DNA from: Bdellovibrionota bacterium
GTDB lineage: Bacteria; Bdellovibrionota; Bacteriovoracia; Bacteriovoracales; Bacteriovoracaceae
Direction: 5' to 3'
Length of the DNA: 7,578 nt
Assembly: GCA_030836365.1 (NCBI GenBank)
Contig: JAURQB010000070.1
Coordinates: 1-7,578, forward strand
The notes beneath the pieces are model-generated. The model made no database searches and had not been told where the DNA came from. It saw nothing but the letters and a program-made list of their open reading frames with translations. This document shows, in pieces, positions 1-6,218 of this stretch. Each line of letters opens with the position of its first letter. The stretch's first letter is position 1. The translations under genes were made by a program, and so were the position numbers.

Positions 1-584
1 ACAAAAAAGAAGATAAAAAAAATGGCAATAACACCATTCTTAAAAATGTTAATACTAAAGGGAACTTTTCGATAAACTCAAAGTTAATGAAGTCAAAAAA
101 AGTAGAGAGGAAACTTAGAATTCGATCCACGGGAAGCTTTAAAGGTAAAAGAAAAGTAAGTAACAATGAATTTTCCGAATTTAAATTTAATGAAAACTCT
201 TTTTTGAAAAAAAATAATCTTTTACAAGTTAAAGGATATTTCGCCTCTCATCAAAAAATACCAAATAGAGAAATTTTTAAACATTATAACGGTCAATATA
301 TATATGAAAATTCAGAAGGGTACTTAGAAAATATTTTTATGCTTGAAGGCGGCAATAGACTAATGATCTGGAGCGGGGAAGTTGTGCTTGAGGGAAGTGA
401 TCTTATTCTTGATGAATTAAAAAAAATGACAAGTGTGCAAGTCGTTAAACAAGTTGGTGGAGCGGTTATTTTAAAAGTTTTAGATAGAGAGGATTACTGG
501 CAAGAAATCAACCAATTAGAAAATTCTCCGTATGTAGATGATTTACACTTAGATCTAAAAGCGCAGCGTCGTCATCAAATCTAG
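1..584 (+). CDS. C-terminal part of an unrecognised protein with a subtilase-prodomain-like end (cut by left edge)
   Basis: The frame is open from base 3 to the TAG at 582-584. The first ATG, at 87, has 28 sense codons before it and no ribosome binding site, so it is probably internal and the true start lies outside the window. About 193 residues are visible. The first 50 or so are very rich in Lys and Asn and look like a linker. Counting from the ATG at 87, residues 90-157 suggest alternating strands and helices: a strand (RLMIWSGEVVLE), a helix (ILDELKKM), two strands (VQVVKQVGGAVILKVL), a helix (YWQEINQLENS) and a strand (YVDDLHLDL). This resembles the inhibitor-I9 / fervidolysin-type prodomain of S8 peptidases, which end in a similar 'L..SPYV..V..D' pattern. 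No peptidase follows it, so here it would be a C-terminal domain. The resemblance is judged by eye; the function is unknown. Confidence 0.7.
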   Translation, partial: KKEDKKNGNNTILKNVNTKGNFSINSKLMKSKKVERKLRIRSTGSFKGKRKVSNNEFSEFKFNENSFLKKNNLLQVKGYFASHQKIPNREIFKHYNGQYIYENSEGYLENIFMLEGGNRLMIWSGEVVLEGSDLILDELKKMTSVQVVKQVGGAVILKVLDREDYWQEINQLENSPYVDDLHLDLKAQRRHQI

Positions 585-614
585 GACTTATTCTCAAAAA
601 ATATCTGAATAATA

Positions 615-643
615 TTGTAAAAATACGATTGCTCATTTATAAC
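615..643 (+). promoter_or_regulatory. Sigma70-type promoter for the small secreted protein gene
   Basis: A -35 box TTGTAA (615-620) is separated by exactly 17 bases from a -10 box TATAAC (638-643). The start codon of the next gene is at 674, which gives a 5' leader of roughly 24 bases. The spacing and both hexamers are close to the bacterial consensus. Confidence 0.6.
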
Positions 644-673
644 CCCCAACCAAGTCACTAATGGGGAATAGGC

Positions 674-1102
674 ATGAAAATAGTCGCATTTATCTTAATA
701 TTCATTATCTCACTGGAAGGAAAGGCAGCGAACTTTGTTGGAACTTTTTGGGAGAAAAGCACTATTTGTTCTGATGGACCTTTATCATGTTTGCCAAGCG
801 CAGTGGAAAAACCAACAGCATTTGAGTTTGAGTATCCCACACAAGGCACTCCGACTGAATTAGAAATTACAGGGAAAAGTTATACTGTTACATTATTCAT
901 GAACTATCATGTTGGAGAAATTGACTACTATACAATTCAGATGACGATCAAAAACTCAGATGATCAGATCGTTGCTCTTTGTTCTCGCTATGAGGCGGTT
1001 AGGACGATTGAAAGTGTGCCTGTTGGTAGTTGTGGTGGATCAGATCCATCTCGCAAAGATGTTCTCGCAGGTTTTACGATTTCTTTACCAAGCTTAGAAT
1101 AA
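674..1102 (+). CDS. Small secreted protein with four cysteines, family not recognised
   Basis: This 142-residue protein starts at ATG 674, preceded by GGGGA at 663-667 with a 6-base spacer. Residues 1-19 form a signal peptide: Lys2, a hydrophobic stretch of about ten residues, then a small-residue end (GKAA) with likely cleavage near 18/19. The mature chain of about 123 residues has four cysteines (C32, C39, C103, C120). Two are near the start and two near the end, as expected if disulfides close a small beta-rich domain. Strand-like alternation is seen around residues 48-54, 61-75 and 83-93. It should be periplasmic or secreted; there is no lipobox. It has its own promoter upstream and a 118-base gap before gloA, so it is probably transcribed alone. 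I do not recognise a family and assign no function. Confidence 0.75.
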   Translation: MKIVAFILIFIISLEGKAANFVGTFWEKSTICSDGPLSCLPSAVEKPTAFEFEYPTQGTPTELEITGKSYTVTLFMNYHVGEIDYYTIQMTIKNSDDQIVALCSRYEAVRTIESVPVGSCGGSDPSRKDVLAGFTISLPSLE

Positions 1103-1159
1103 CTCCCTGTCGCATTTTTATTTTATCAAAAGAAAAAGCCACATAATTTAACTCACATT

Positions 1160-1189
1160 TTGTCTATTGTTCCTTTTAGTTGATACTAT
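1160..1189 (+). promoter_or_regulatory. Extended -10 promoter of gloA
   Basis: A -35 box TTGTCT (1160-1165) is followed after 18 bases by the -10 box TACTAT (1184-1189). The -10 is directly preceded by TGA (1181-1183), the TGn motif of an extended -10 promoter, which compensates for the slightly long spacer. The predicted transcript starts about 25 bases before the gloA ATG. Confidence 0.55.
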
Positions 1190-1220
1190 TATTACTTATT
1201 TTTGTTAGAGGATCGAAAAA

Positions 1221-1673
1221 ATGAATTACCTTCATACGATGATACGGGTATCGAATCTGGAAAGTACGCTTGAATTTTTTTGCGACGTCTTAGACTTTAG
1301 AGAAGTCAGACGATATGAAAGCGAAAAAGGACGTTTTACTCTCGTATTTTTGTGTGCGAGCGGAGATGAGTATTCCGCCGAAAAAAAATCACCTCTTCTT
1401 GAGCTGACTTATAATTGGCCTGGAGAAAATGGTGAAATTGAAGAGTATAATGGGGGAAGAAACTTTGGCCATGTTGCTTATCGTGTAGAAAATATCTTCG
1501 AGGTATGTCAGAGAGCAGTGGATAAAGGAGTGACAATTAATAGGCCTCCTCGTGACGGCCATATGGCCTTCATTAAATCGCCTGATGGTATATCGATTGA
1601 GCTGCTTCAGGCTGGTGAACCATTACGGCCAACGGAACCGTGGGCGTCAATGGAAAATGTGGGAAGCTGGTAG
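1221..1673 (+). CDS. gloA: Lactoylglutathione lyase (glyoxalase I), VOC superfamily
   Basis: Glyoxalase I isomerises the hemithioacetal of methylglyoxal and glutathione to S-D-lactoylglutathione in the cytoplasm, the first step of methylglyoxal detoxification. The 150-residue protein has two beta-alpha-beta-beta-beta modules. The N-terminus (LHTMIRVSNLESTLEFF) and the ELTYNW motif closely match bacterial GloA. The expected metal ligands are all present: H5, E61, H84 and E127. The loop around residues 48-57 is short, as in the Ni/Co-type bacterial enzymes, though metal preference is inferred. The C-terminal tail (EPWASMENVGSW) is of a kind seen in a subset of proteobacterial GloA proteins. The start is supported by AGAGGA at 1207-1212 with an 8-base spacer. 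The gene has its own promoter and ends 12 bases from the stop of a convergent gene. No second glyoxalase gene (gloB) is nearby. Confidence 0.93.
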   Translation: MNYLHTMIRVSNLESTLEFFCDVLDFREVRRYESEKGRFTLVFLCASGDEYSAEKKSPLLELTYNWPGENGEIEEYNGGRNFGHVAYRVENIFEVCQRAVDKGVTINRPPRDGHMAFIKSPDGISIELLQAGEPLRPTEPWASMENVGSW

Positions 1674-1685
1674 AAGTTTGATTTA

Positions 1686-2357
1686 TTACTTTCTTTTTAC
1701 GAATCGAATAAGCTCTTTGGTCCAAAAATAAACCGGGTGTTTTAATCTTTTTGCAAGGTCTTTGACCATTTCATTATTAGCTGCAGCTTTTTTAAACTCC
1801 CTAGACTTTGGTTCAATTAATCCGTTATTTTTTCCTAAACCTGGGACAAGGGTTGATAGTCTTTTAACTTGAGCGCCTTCTGCCCAGTAATCAGTAAAAT
1901 CAGGTGTTGGAAAGTGAGTCGGAGAGTCTGTCCATGCCTCAATAAAGGTAATTTCACCTTGATTGTTGAAAGTAAACTCTTCATAGATATCAACTGGTTC
2001 ATCATGCCCTTTATAAATAAATGTTACGTGACATCTACCAAACGGCTGAACATCAAAACCTTGGCAAACTCTATTAATTACTTCCGTTGGGTAAAGAGTC
2101 AGAAAAAAATCAAGTTTCATCATCCAAGACTTATATCCAGTTAATTTGAGCCACGGTTCCCATTCATAGCGAATAACACGTTTAGAGTAGGATGGTTTTC
2201 CCTCTTTTCTTCGCTTTGTATCCAAAGTGTTAAAGTAATGATTAGATTGCTCAGCGTAGTAACCCAAAGGATATGTGGGCCTTAAATTTGTAGATAGGGA
2301 CTCACTTCCACTGACTTGATAACTTATTAAAAGAATAAAAAATAGTAATCTCATCAC
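1686..2357 (-). CDS. Secreted protein with NTF2/SnoaL-like core, function unknown
   Basis: The frame begins GTG-ATG, so the start is either GTG at 2357-2355 or ATG at 2354-2352. No purine-rich ribosome binding site precedes either. The product is 222-223 residues. Residues 1-17 look like a signal peptide (Arg3, a hydrophobic run, then a small-residue end near VSG), with no lipobox cysteine. The centre, roughly residues 80-142, includes the segment VDIYEEFTFN..GEITFIEAW at 122-142. This acid-rich strand pair is typical of the NTF2-like/SnoaL-like cone fold, a fold used by enzymes, binding proteins and toxin-immunity proteins alike. C98 and C109 are the only cysteines and could form a disulfide outside the cytoplasm. 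The C-terminal 40 residues are strongly basic and helical. The gene lies 83 bases after the cdnL-like gene and converges on gloA. The fold call is by eye and moderate; no activity can be assigned. Confidence 0.75.
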   Translation of the reverse strand: MMRLLFFILLISYQVSGSESLSTNLRPTYPLGYYAEQSNHYFNTLDTKRRKEGKPSYSKRVIRYEWEPWLKLTGYKSWMMKLDFFLTLYPTEVINRVCQGFDVQPFGRCHVTFIYKGHDEPVDIYEEFTFNNQGEITFIEAWTDSPTHFPTPDFTDYWAEGAQVKRLSTLVPGLGKNNGLIEPKSREFKKAAANNEMVKDLAKRLKHPVYFWTKELIRFVKRK

Positions 2358-2360
2358 TAG

Positions 2361-2389
2361 GTTTAATGATAATAAACTGGTAATGACAA
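2361..2389 (-). promoter_or_regulatory. Possible weak promoter close to the start of the NTF2-like gene
   Basis: On the minus strand TTGTCA (2389-2384) is followed after 17 bases by TTAAAC (2366-2361), a poor -10 box. If used, transcription would begin at or within a few bases of the GTG-ATG start, giving a leaderless message. That would fit the missing ribosome binding site. The same ten bases, TTGTCATTAC, form the -35 region in front of the gene starting at 3874. The evidence is weak. Confidence 0.22.
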
Positions 2390-2440
2390 TGGCTTTGTAA
2401 AATTATTATGGGTTACAATGTCGTTAAGTTATCGTTTTTA

Positions 2441-2926
2441 TTACGATGGTATTTCAGAAATAAAATCATGAATGATCGCTGTCGCTTCATCTATCGGAGA
2501 CTCTTTAATTAGTGTGTATTCAAGCGCTAAATTTTCAATCAGCCGTTGATAGATTTGCTCCTCAAGGCTCCCTCTATCTTCTGTTAGGTGAAGTGTGTTG
2601 ATATTTTGGCAGATTGAATCAAGTCTCTGTATTTTAGATTGTTCCTTATAATAATTAATTCGATCTTTCTTGCTATCAAAACTTATATCATATTTTCCAC
2701 CGATCAATGATTTCTTAATAATATTTATAAAATCTTTTTCACTGGAGATGTATCGATAAGCACTACTATCGTTAATAGGAACATAATGTCTCATGTTATT
2801 TGATTGGTTGAGAACAATGTAGAAAGGCTCGTTATTCATCTCTGTAACTTCAGAAATGATACCTTCGCCAAAACTCGCAGAGATAACTTTTTTGCCAATA
2901 TTTTCATCAAGATCTGTGTTTGTCAT
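2441..2926 (-). CDS. CdnL/CarD-like RNA polymerase-binding transcription factor (divergent)
   Basis: CdnL/CarD proteins bind the beta subunit of RNA polymerase through an N-terminal Tudor-like domain and stabilise open promoter complexes through a C-terminal helical domain. This 161-residue protein has the usual CdnL length and both parts. Residues 9-74 follow the CarD_CdnL_TRCF pattern: IGKKV.....GEGII, PFYIVL, VPIND and the ISSEKDF helix. Residues 78-161 align by eye with the C-terminal domain of myxobacterial CdnL, starting at a shared D-I-S-x-D-S stretch. The conserved tryptophan that wedges into promoter DNA just upstream of the -10 element appears to be Asp88 here. The basic character of the C-terminal domain is also reduced. 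This may therefore be a specialised paralogue rather than the housekeeping CdnL. The start is supported by AAGGA (2937-2933) with a 6-base spacer. The gene follows the one ending at 2990 by 63 bases and may be co-transcribed with it. Confidence 0.72.
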   Translation of the reverse strand: MTNTDLDENIGKKVISASFGEGIISEVTEMNNEPFYIVLNQSNNMRHYVPINDSSAYRYISSEKDFINIIKKSLIGGKYDISFDSKKDRINYYKEQSKIQRLDSICQNINTLHLTEDRGSLEEQIYQRLIENLALEYTLIKESPIDEATAIIHDFISEIPS

Positions 2927-2989
2927 AGTTCTTCCTTTTAACTAATTTAACACATTCGCTTCCTGATCGTTTTGGTCGGGAAAATTGTC

Positions 2990-3874
2990 CTAGTAAAAGA
3001 GAGGACCTAAGTCGGGAATAACCATCCTAGCATCATATTTAAGACCTTTGGAGTTACCGATTTTTTCTAATTGATATAATCCAACATTACGACCTTGTTC
3101 AATATCAAATGTTCGCTCTACCCATTGATGCATTAAGTTTGGCTCCCAAAAAAAGATGGGAATAGAGTTAGATGAATGATTTGCCCAGGATTTCGAGTTA
3201 ATGCCTGCGGCCATTTTGAAAATTGAAGTTGAATCAGCGGTACCATTATAGGCATTCAAATCTTTGTTTGTTTGAAGTCTTCTTGACCAGTTTAGATAGT
3301 GCTCATCACCTAAAATACCTGCAATTTGCATGAAGCTTACGGCAAAAGCACTACAGCCAGCGCCTTCTTTTTTTCTTGGATTAAAAACCAACCCATAAAC
3401 TTGATCTAAGTTTTCATTACGATAGATGGTTAAGTATGTTCTGAGTCGATGACAAGTAATTTCATTTATTTGATATTCGACCCAACTAATATCATCTCCT
3501 CCTAAGCGCTCTTTTATATCTCTTTCAAGCTCGTTTTGTGATTGAAGGCGTCCTTTCATTGGATAAAACATCACGCCGAGGCCAATTTTTTCTTTAAGTA
3601 TCAATTCGCTGTCTTCTGTTTTGTCGGCCATGGACATACCTGTTAGCGCATAGAATGTTTCACCACATTTTAACTCAACGGCTGCATGGCCGATGGAGGA
3701 TTTATAGGCATATTTCGAGGGCAGTATTGTATTTTTAATAACAGATCTCGCCAATTTTTGAGGTGTGCTCCAGTTAAAATTATAAGGGGTAGGAAACAAA
3801 TAGAGCTTTAATGTATTTGAAGCGAATGATGTTTGTGAGAATGTGAGGGCACATAATAGGTAGACAATCTTCAT
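2990..3874 (-). CDS. Secreted protein with permuted papain/NlpC-P60-like His...Cys pattern
   Basis: The 294-residue product begins with a clear signal peptide (MKIVYLLCALTFSQTSFA, cleavage after A18), so it acts outside the cytoplasm. H63 lies in SIGHAAVEL, at the start of a strand. C174 lies in GAGCSAFAVSFMQIAG, at the start of a helix. A His-bearing strand followed about 110 residues later by a Cys-bearing helix is the order found in circularly permuted papain-fold proteins (the permuted NlpC/P60 group, including LRAT-like enzymes). Those proteins cut or transfer amide or ester bonds in peptidoglycan, lipids or other substrates. The family assignment is inference from this pattern, and no substrate is indicated. 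Other cysteines are C70 and C141. The start is supported by AAGGA at 3883-3879 with a 4-5 base spacer. A good promoter and an imperfect palindrome lie immediately upstream. Confidence 0.72.
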   Translation of the reverse strand: MKIVYLLCALTFSQTSFASNTLKLYLFPTPYNFNWSTPQKLARSVIKNTILPSKYAYKSSIGHAAVELKCGETFYALTGMSMADKTEDSELILKEKIGLGVMFYPMKGRLQSQNELERDIKERLGGDDISWVEYQINEITCHRLRTYLTIYRNENLDQVYGLVFNPRKKEGAGCSAFAVSFMQIAGILGDEHYLNWSRRLQTNKDLNAYNGTADSTSIFKMAAGINSKSWANHSSNSIPIFFWEPNLMHQWVERTFDIEQGRNVGLYQLEKIGNSKGLKYDARMVIPDLGPLFY

Positions 3875-3878
3875 GGAA

Positions 3879-3905
3879 ATCCTTTTTAAATTGCTTTAAA
3901 AGGAT
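3879..3905. repeat. Imperfect 27-base palindrome between promoter and start codon
   Basis: ATCCTTTTTAAA (3879-3890), TTGC (3891-3894) and TTTAAAAGGAT (3895-3905) form an inverted repeat with 11 paired positions and one extra T in the left arm. It covers most of the -10 box of the minus-strand promoter (3906-3901) and the ribosome binding site of the gene starting at 3874. It could be a repressor operator. In a longer transcript reading through from the upstream operon, it could instead form a hairpin that hides the ribosome binding site. AT-rich sequence makes chance palindromes more likely. Confidence 0.4.
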
Positions 3906-3929
3906 ACGAGTTAAATATAGTAATGACAA
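3901..3929 (-). promoter_or_regulatory. Sigma70-type promoter of the papain-like gene
   Basis: On the minus strand a -35 box TTGTCA (3929-3924) is followed after exactly 17 bases by a -10 box TATCCT (3906-3901). Transcription would start near 3894, about 20 bases before the ATG at 3874. The promoter lies just after the stop of the upstream operon (3946), so the genes from 3874 leftward can be transcribed independently of it. Confidence 0.5.
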
Positions 3930-3945
3930 ATATCAGAAGTCTTTT

Positions 3946-4566
3946 TTAAAATTGTTGCCATCCAGGAGAGATGCAAATAGCTAAGGTAAAACCTTGAAAG
4001 GATTTCATTACAGTCTGATTAACATTAAGATTATGTAAATAAAGCATGTCCTCGTTTGAAATTTCTTTGAACGGATAAAATAACTGGTATATTTTTTTGC
4101 TGTTTTTTATATTAAATTCACAAGAGCTATTTCCACATACTTTTGTCATTAATTTTTCTAGATATGAATTATCCAGATCGGTCAGTTCAAGACACGTTTT
4201 TATGGCCACTCCCAGTCTTCCTGGAGACTCAGTATAAGATGGTTTTGTTGATAAATCATTGATGGAATTACATTTTTTCTCTATGTTAATTGGCTTGAAG
4301 TACTCTGATGTTGCTCCTGAGTAAACTTCTTTTTCATGATGAAATAGAGTTTCGTAGGGATCACATGCCTCTGCGAAAAAGGTCCTATTTTTTTCAAAGT
4401 TGTTAATTACTAATTTCTTAAAATCACCTCGGTTTGATTCATCAGTAAATATTTTTTGAAGTTGCTTAATAATAAAATTTTTGTCTGCCATTCTAATTGT
4501 ATTTCCATTTGATGAGAATGTTGTGAGTAATATCAAAAACATCATTAATGACTTTAGCCTTTTCAT
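3946..4566 (-). CDS. Secreted six-cysteine protein coupled to the DUF1501 gene, family not recognised
   Basis: This 206-residue protein starts with MKRLKSLMMFLILLTTFSS, a basic N-terminus followed by a hydrophobic stretch, consistent with a Sec signal peptide; the exact cleavage site is unclear. All six cysteines (C68, C99, C125, C144, C149, C198) are in the mature part, so up to three disulfides are possible. No CxxCH haem motif is present. The C-terminal segment (LAICISPGWQQF) recalls the 'C.SP.' segments at the ends of helices in planctomycete-type cytochrome families, but this is a faint similarity. The start codon overlaps the stop of the DUF1501 gene by one base (TAATG). It is preceded by AAGGAGG, embedded in the last codons of that gene. 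This arrangement indicates translational coupling and suggests roughly matched expression, so the product probably works with the DUF1501 protein and the cytochrome. No function is assigned. Confidence 0.8.
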   Translation of the reverse strand: MKRLKSLMMFLILLTTFSSNGNTIRMADKNFIIKQLQKIFTDESNRGDFKKLVINNFEKNRTFFAEACDPYETLFHHEKEVYSGATSEYFKPINIEKKCNSINDLSTKPSYTESPGRLGVAIKTCLELTDLDNSYLEKLMTKVCGNSSCEFNIKNSKKIYQLFYPFKEISNEDMLYLHNLNVNQTVMKSFQGFTLAICISPGWQQF

Positions 4567-6218
4567 TACAGCTCCTCCTTTTTTAATGGAGGGTTTGGAG
4601 AAACTCTATTTTTTCTATCAACCTCGAGTAACTCCTCAATTTGTGCGTAAACCTCACTGAAGTTTTTCCCACTAGAGCTTTGCCCCCAGGTTCCTTGATA
4701 AATATCTTTGATATTATTGGTCATTTTATAGTCAATCTCACCAAGAACATGTGGTCTCTTTATCATTCCGGAAATAAGTGTCGTTGTGCAAGCTGTATTG
4801 CCATGGTCAGAACCTGATGCATCAACTCTTGGGGATCTCGAAAATTCACTCGTCAGATGAATAAGGGTATTATTAAAATTAGTTTGACCAATCTGTTGAG
4901 TAAAGTGATTAATAGAATGTCCTAATGCTTGGAAATATTTTGAGTAAAATAGGTGAGAAATCGATGCACCAATATCGTGGCCGTCATTACGTAACTTATA
5001 TTTATATTGTCCGTTAAGTATTCCTCGTAGTTGCCCCGCTGTTAGTAATAAGCTATTTGTGATCTTGTTTTTAAAAAGTACCTCAGCTATTGATAAAGAA
5101 AAACACAAGTCAAAACAACAAGCGTTAAACTTTTTCCTCGCGCCTTCTGGGCTTCTTAAGATATCTCTAAAATCGCGAGAAAATTTTTCATTTGAAGCAA
5201 AATAATTGCTCGTTGGAATCTCATTAAAATTATCATCGAATTGATGGCTTTCTTGTTTAAACTCACTCGATGTTGCAGGATTAAAAAGAGGAGCATCATC
5301 AATGCCAGCAAGTTCTGTTCTCATTGATAACTCATTCACTTTCACATAACTAGCATACGCCTCAATAATTTCATCAATGATGTTCCCAACCTTGCGGCCC
5401 ATGAGCTCTCTTGTTTTTTCCGATAGTTGATAGAGTTTTTTAGAGTTTTTTGAATAGCTTGTATCAACTTTTTCAAGGTGATCAAGCGCGCGTTTTATTC
5501 GAGCATCAATAAGTCTATCTTTTTCTTTTTGGTCAATGATAAGGGGAGCAAAAATTGATGTAGCACATTGGGATACTTCATCAAAGTTAGTCGGAAGATC
5601 ATTAAACACAATTGGAGTTATGTTCAGTGGGTGATTAAATTCTACAGAGTGGTGAGCATATTGAATACTCGATATTGCGAGTTTGTTATTTTTTATTGAT
5701 GTGATTGCAGCCGTTGATGGAATATTTGAAGTTGGTTGAAATGCTTTATAATAGCCACTATGAAAGGGTAAGCTTTCCATCCCACGCATGAAAATACAAT
5801 GTTTGGCCAGATCACTTAGACTATTTTTTACTTCATTAAACTCAAATGATGAATTCCATACTTCTGGTAAATAAACTCCATGATGTTGCTTTAGTTCATA
5901 AATTGCTTTGATAACGCCATCGGGATTTGGGGTTTTTAATGCACTATCTCCAGTTGTATTTTTAAGGTATTTAGTAAAAACCATTGGGTTTGGAATCATC
6001 GAATTTTTTTGTTCCTCGTTTTGATAAAGAGGAAGGTCAAAAAACCACCGAGGCGGCCCTCCTGGCATACTTAAGCCTAAGTATTTAAAGTCATTTTTGA
6101 CCAATTCTAGCGCTTCGTTAATTTGTGCGTAGACAATTTGATCAATTAAACTGAGAAAAAAAGAGGAGGATATACCAGCAAATCCTAATTTCTTAAGAAA
6201 TTCTCTTCTCGTTCTCAT
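4566..6218 (-). CDS. Tat-exported DUF1501 family protein (sulfatase/alkaline phosphatase-like fold)
   Basis: DUF1501 proteins are related to the arylsulfatase/alkaline phosphatase superfamily and are usually encoded next to large planctomycete-type cytochromes; their reaction is unknown. This 550-residue protein opens with a textbook twin-arginine signal (TRREFLKK, residues 3-10). A hydrophobic stretch and a likely cleavage site after A31 follow, so it should cross the membrane folded, possibly with metal bound. Near residue 53 there is GGPPRWFFDLPL, a 'GG....D.P' motif like the start of DUF1501 domains. The C-terminal half has the family hallmarks: NDGHD (411-415), TLIHLTSEFSRSPR (451-464) and SGSDHG (468-473), the last in place of the usual GRDH. 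These His, Asp and Glu residues are plausible metal ligands. Cysteines at 367-368 and 372 (CCFDLC) are unusual. The start is supported by AGGAG with a 5-base spacer, and it overlaps the upstream cytochrome gene by ATGA. Confidence 0.85.
   Translation of the reverse strand: MRTRREFLKKLGFAGISSSFFLSLIDQIVYAQINEALELVKNDFKYLGLSMPGGPPRWFFDLPLYQNEEQKNSMIPNPMVFTKYLKNTTGDSALKTPNPDGVIKAIYELKQHHGVYLPEVWNSSFEFNEVKNSLSDLAKHCIFMRGMESLPFHSGYYKAFQPTSNIPSTAAITSIKNNKLAISSIQYAHHSVEFNHPLNITPIVFNDLPTNFDEVSQCATSIFAPLIIDQKEKDRLIDARIKRALDHLEKVDTSYSKNSKKLYQLSEKTRELMGRKVGNIIDEIIEAYASYVKVNELSMRTELAGIDDAPLFNPATSSEFKQESHQFDDNFNEIPTSNYFASNEKFSRDFRDILRSPEGARKKFNACCFDLCFSLSIAEVLFKNKITNSLLLTAGQLRGILNGQYKYKLRNDGHDIGASISHLFYSKYFQALGHSINHFTQQIGQTNFNNTLIHLTSEFSRSPRVDASGSDHGNTACTTTLISGMIKRPHVLGEIDYKMTNNIKDIYQGTWGQSSSGKNFSEVYAQIEELLEVDRKNRVSPNPPLKKEEL
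4574..4580 (-). promoter_or_regulatory. Near-consensus ribosome binding site inside the end of the DUF1501 gene
   Basis: AAGGAGG reads on the minus strand from 4580 to 4574, with a 7-base spacer to the ATG at 4566. It lies within the codons for the final Lys-Glu-Glu of the upstream protein. It supports the start chosen for the six-cysteine protein and efficient re-initiation at the TAATG junction. Confidence 0.7.

Noticed and set aside
585..614. TTATTC...GAATAA inverted repeat after the first gene, as a possible terminator.
   Set aside because: The stem has only six AT-rich pairs, the loop is long and no T-tract follows.
658..849. Open frame on the minus strand opposite the small secreted protein.
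   Set aside because: It lies fully within the better supported plus-strand gene, which has a signal peptide, promoter and ribosome binding site. The antisense frame shows no such features.
1336..1536. Open frame on the minus strand inside gloA.
   Set aside because: gloA is unambiguous, with all four metal ligands; the opposite frame has no recognisable features.
1674..1685. Bidirectional terminator between gloA and the convergent NTF2-like gene.
   Set aside because: Only 12 bases separate the stop codons, and no hairpin is visible in the gap or the adjacent gene ends.
1869..2144. Plus-strand open frame of about 90 codons opposite the NTF2-like gene.
   Set aside because: It has unnatural composition, no ribosome binding site, and lies entirely within a minus-strand gene with a signal peptide and a recognisable core.
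2962..2980. Hairpin CCTGATC-GTTTT-GGTCGGG between the papain-like and cdnL-like genes, as a possible terminator.
   Set aside because: It pairs well only as plus-strand RNA (with two G-U pairs), has two mismatches on the transcribed minus strand, and has no following T-tract on either strand.
5431..5450. Perfect tandem copy of the ten bases TAGAGTTTTT inside the DUF1501 gene.
   Set aside because: It is short, AT-rich and within normally coding sequence (Lys/Asn/Ser codons). The repeat length is not a multiple of three, yet the frame is intact, so it is probably coincidental.
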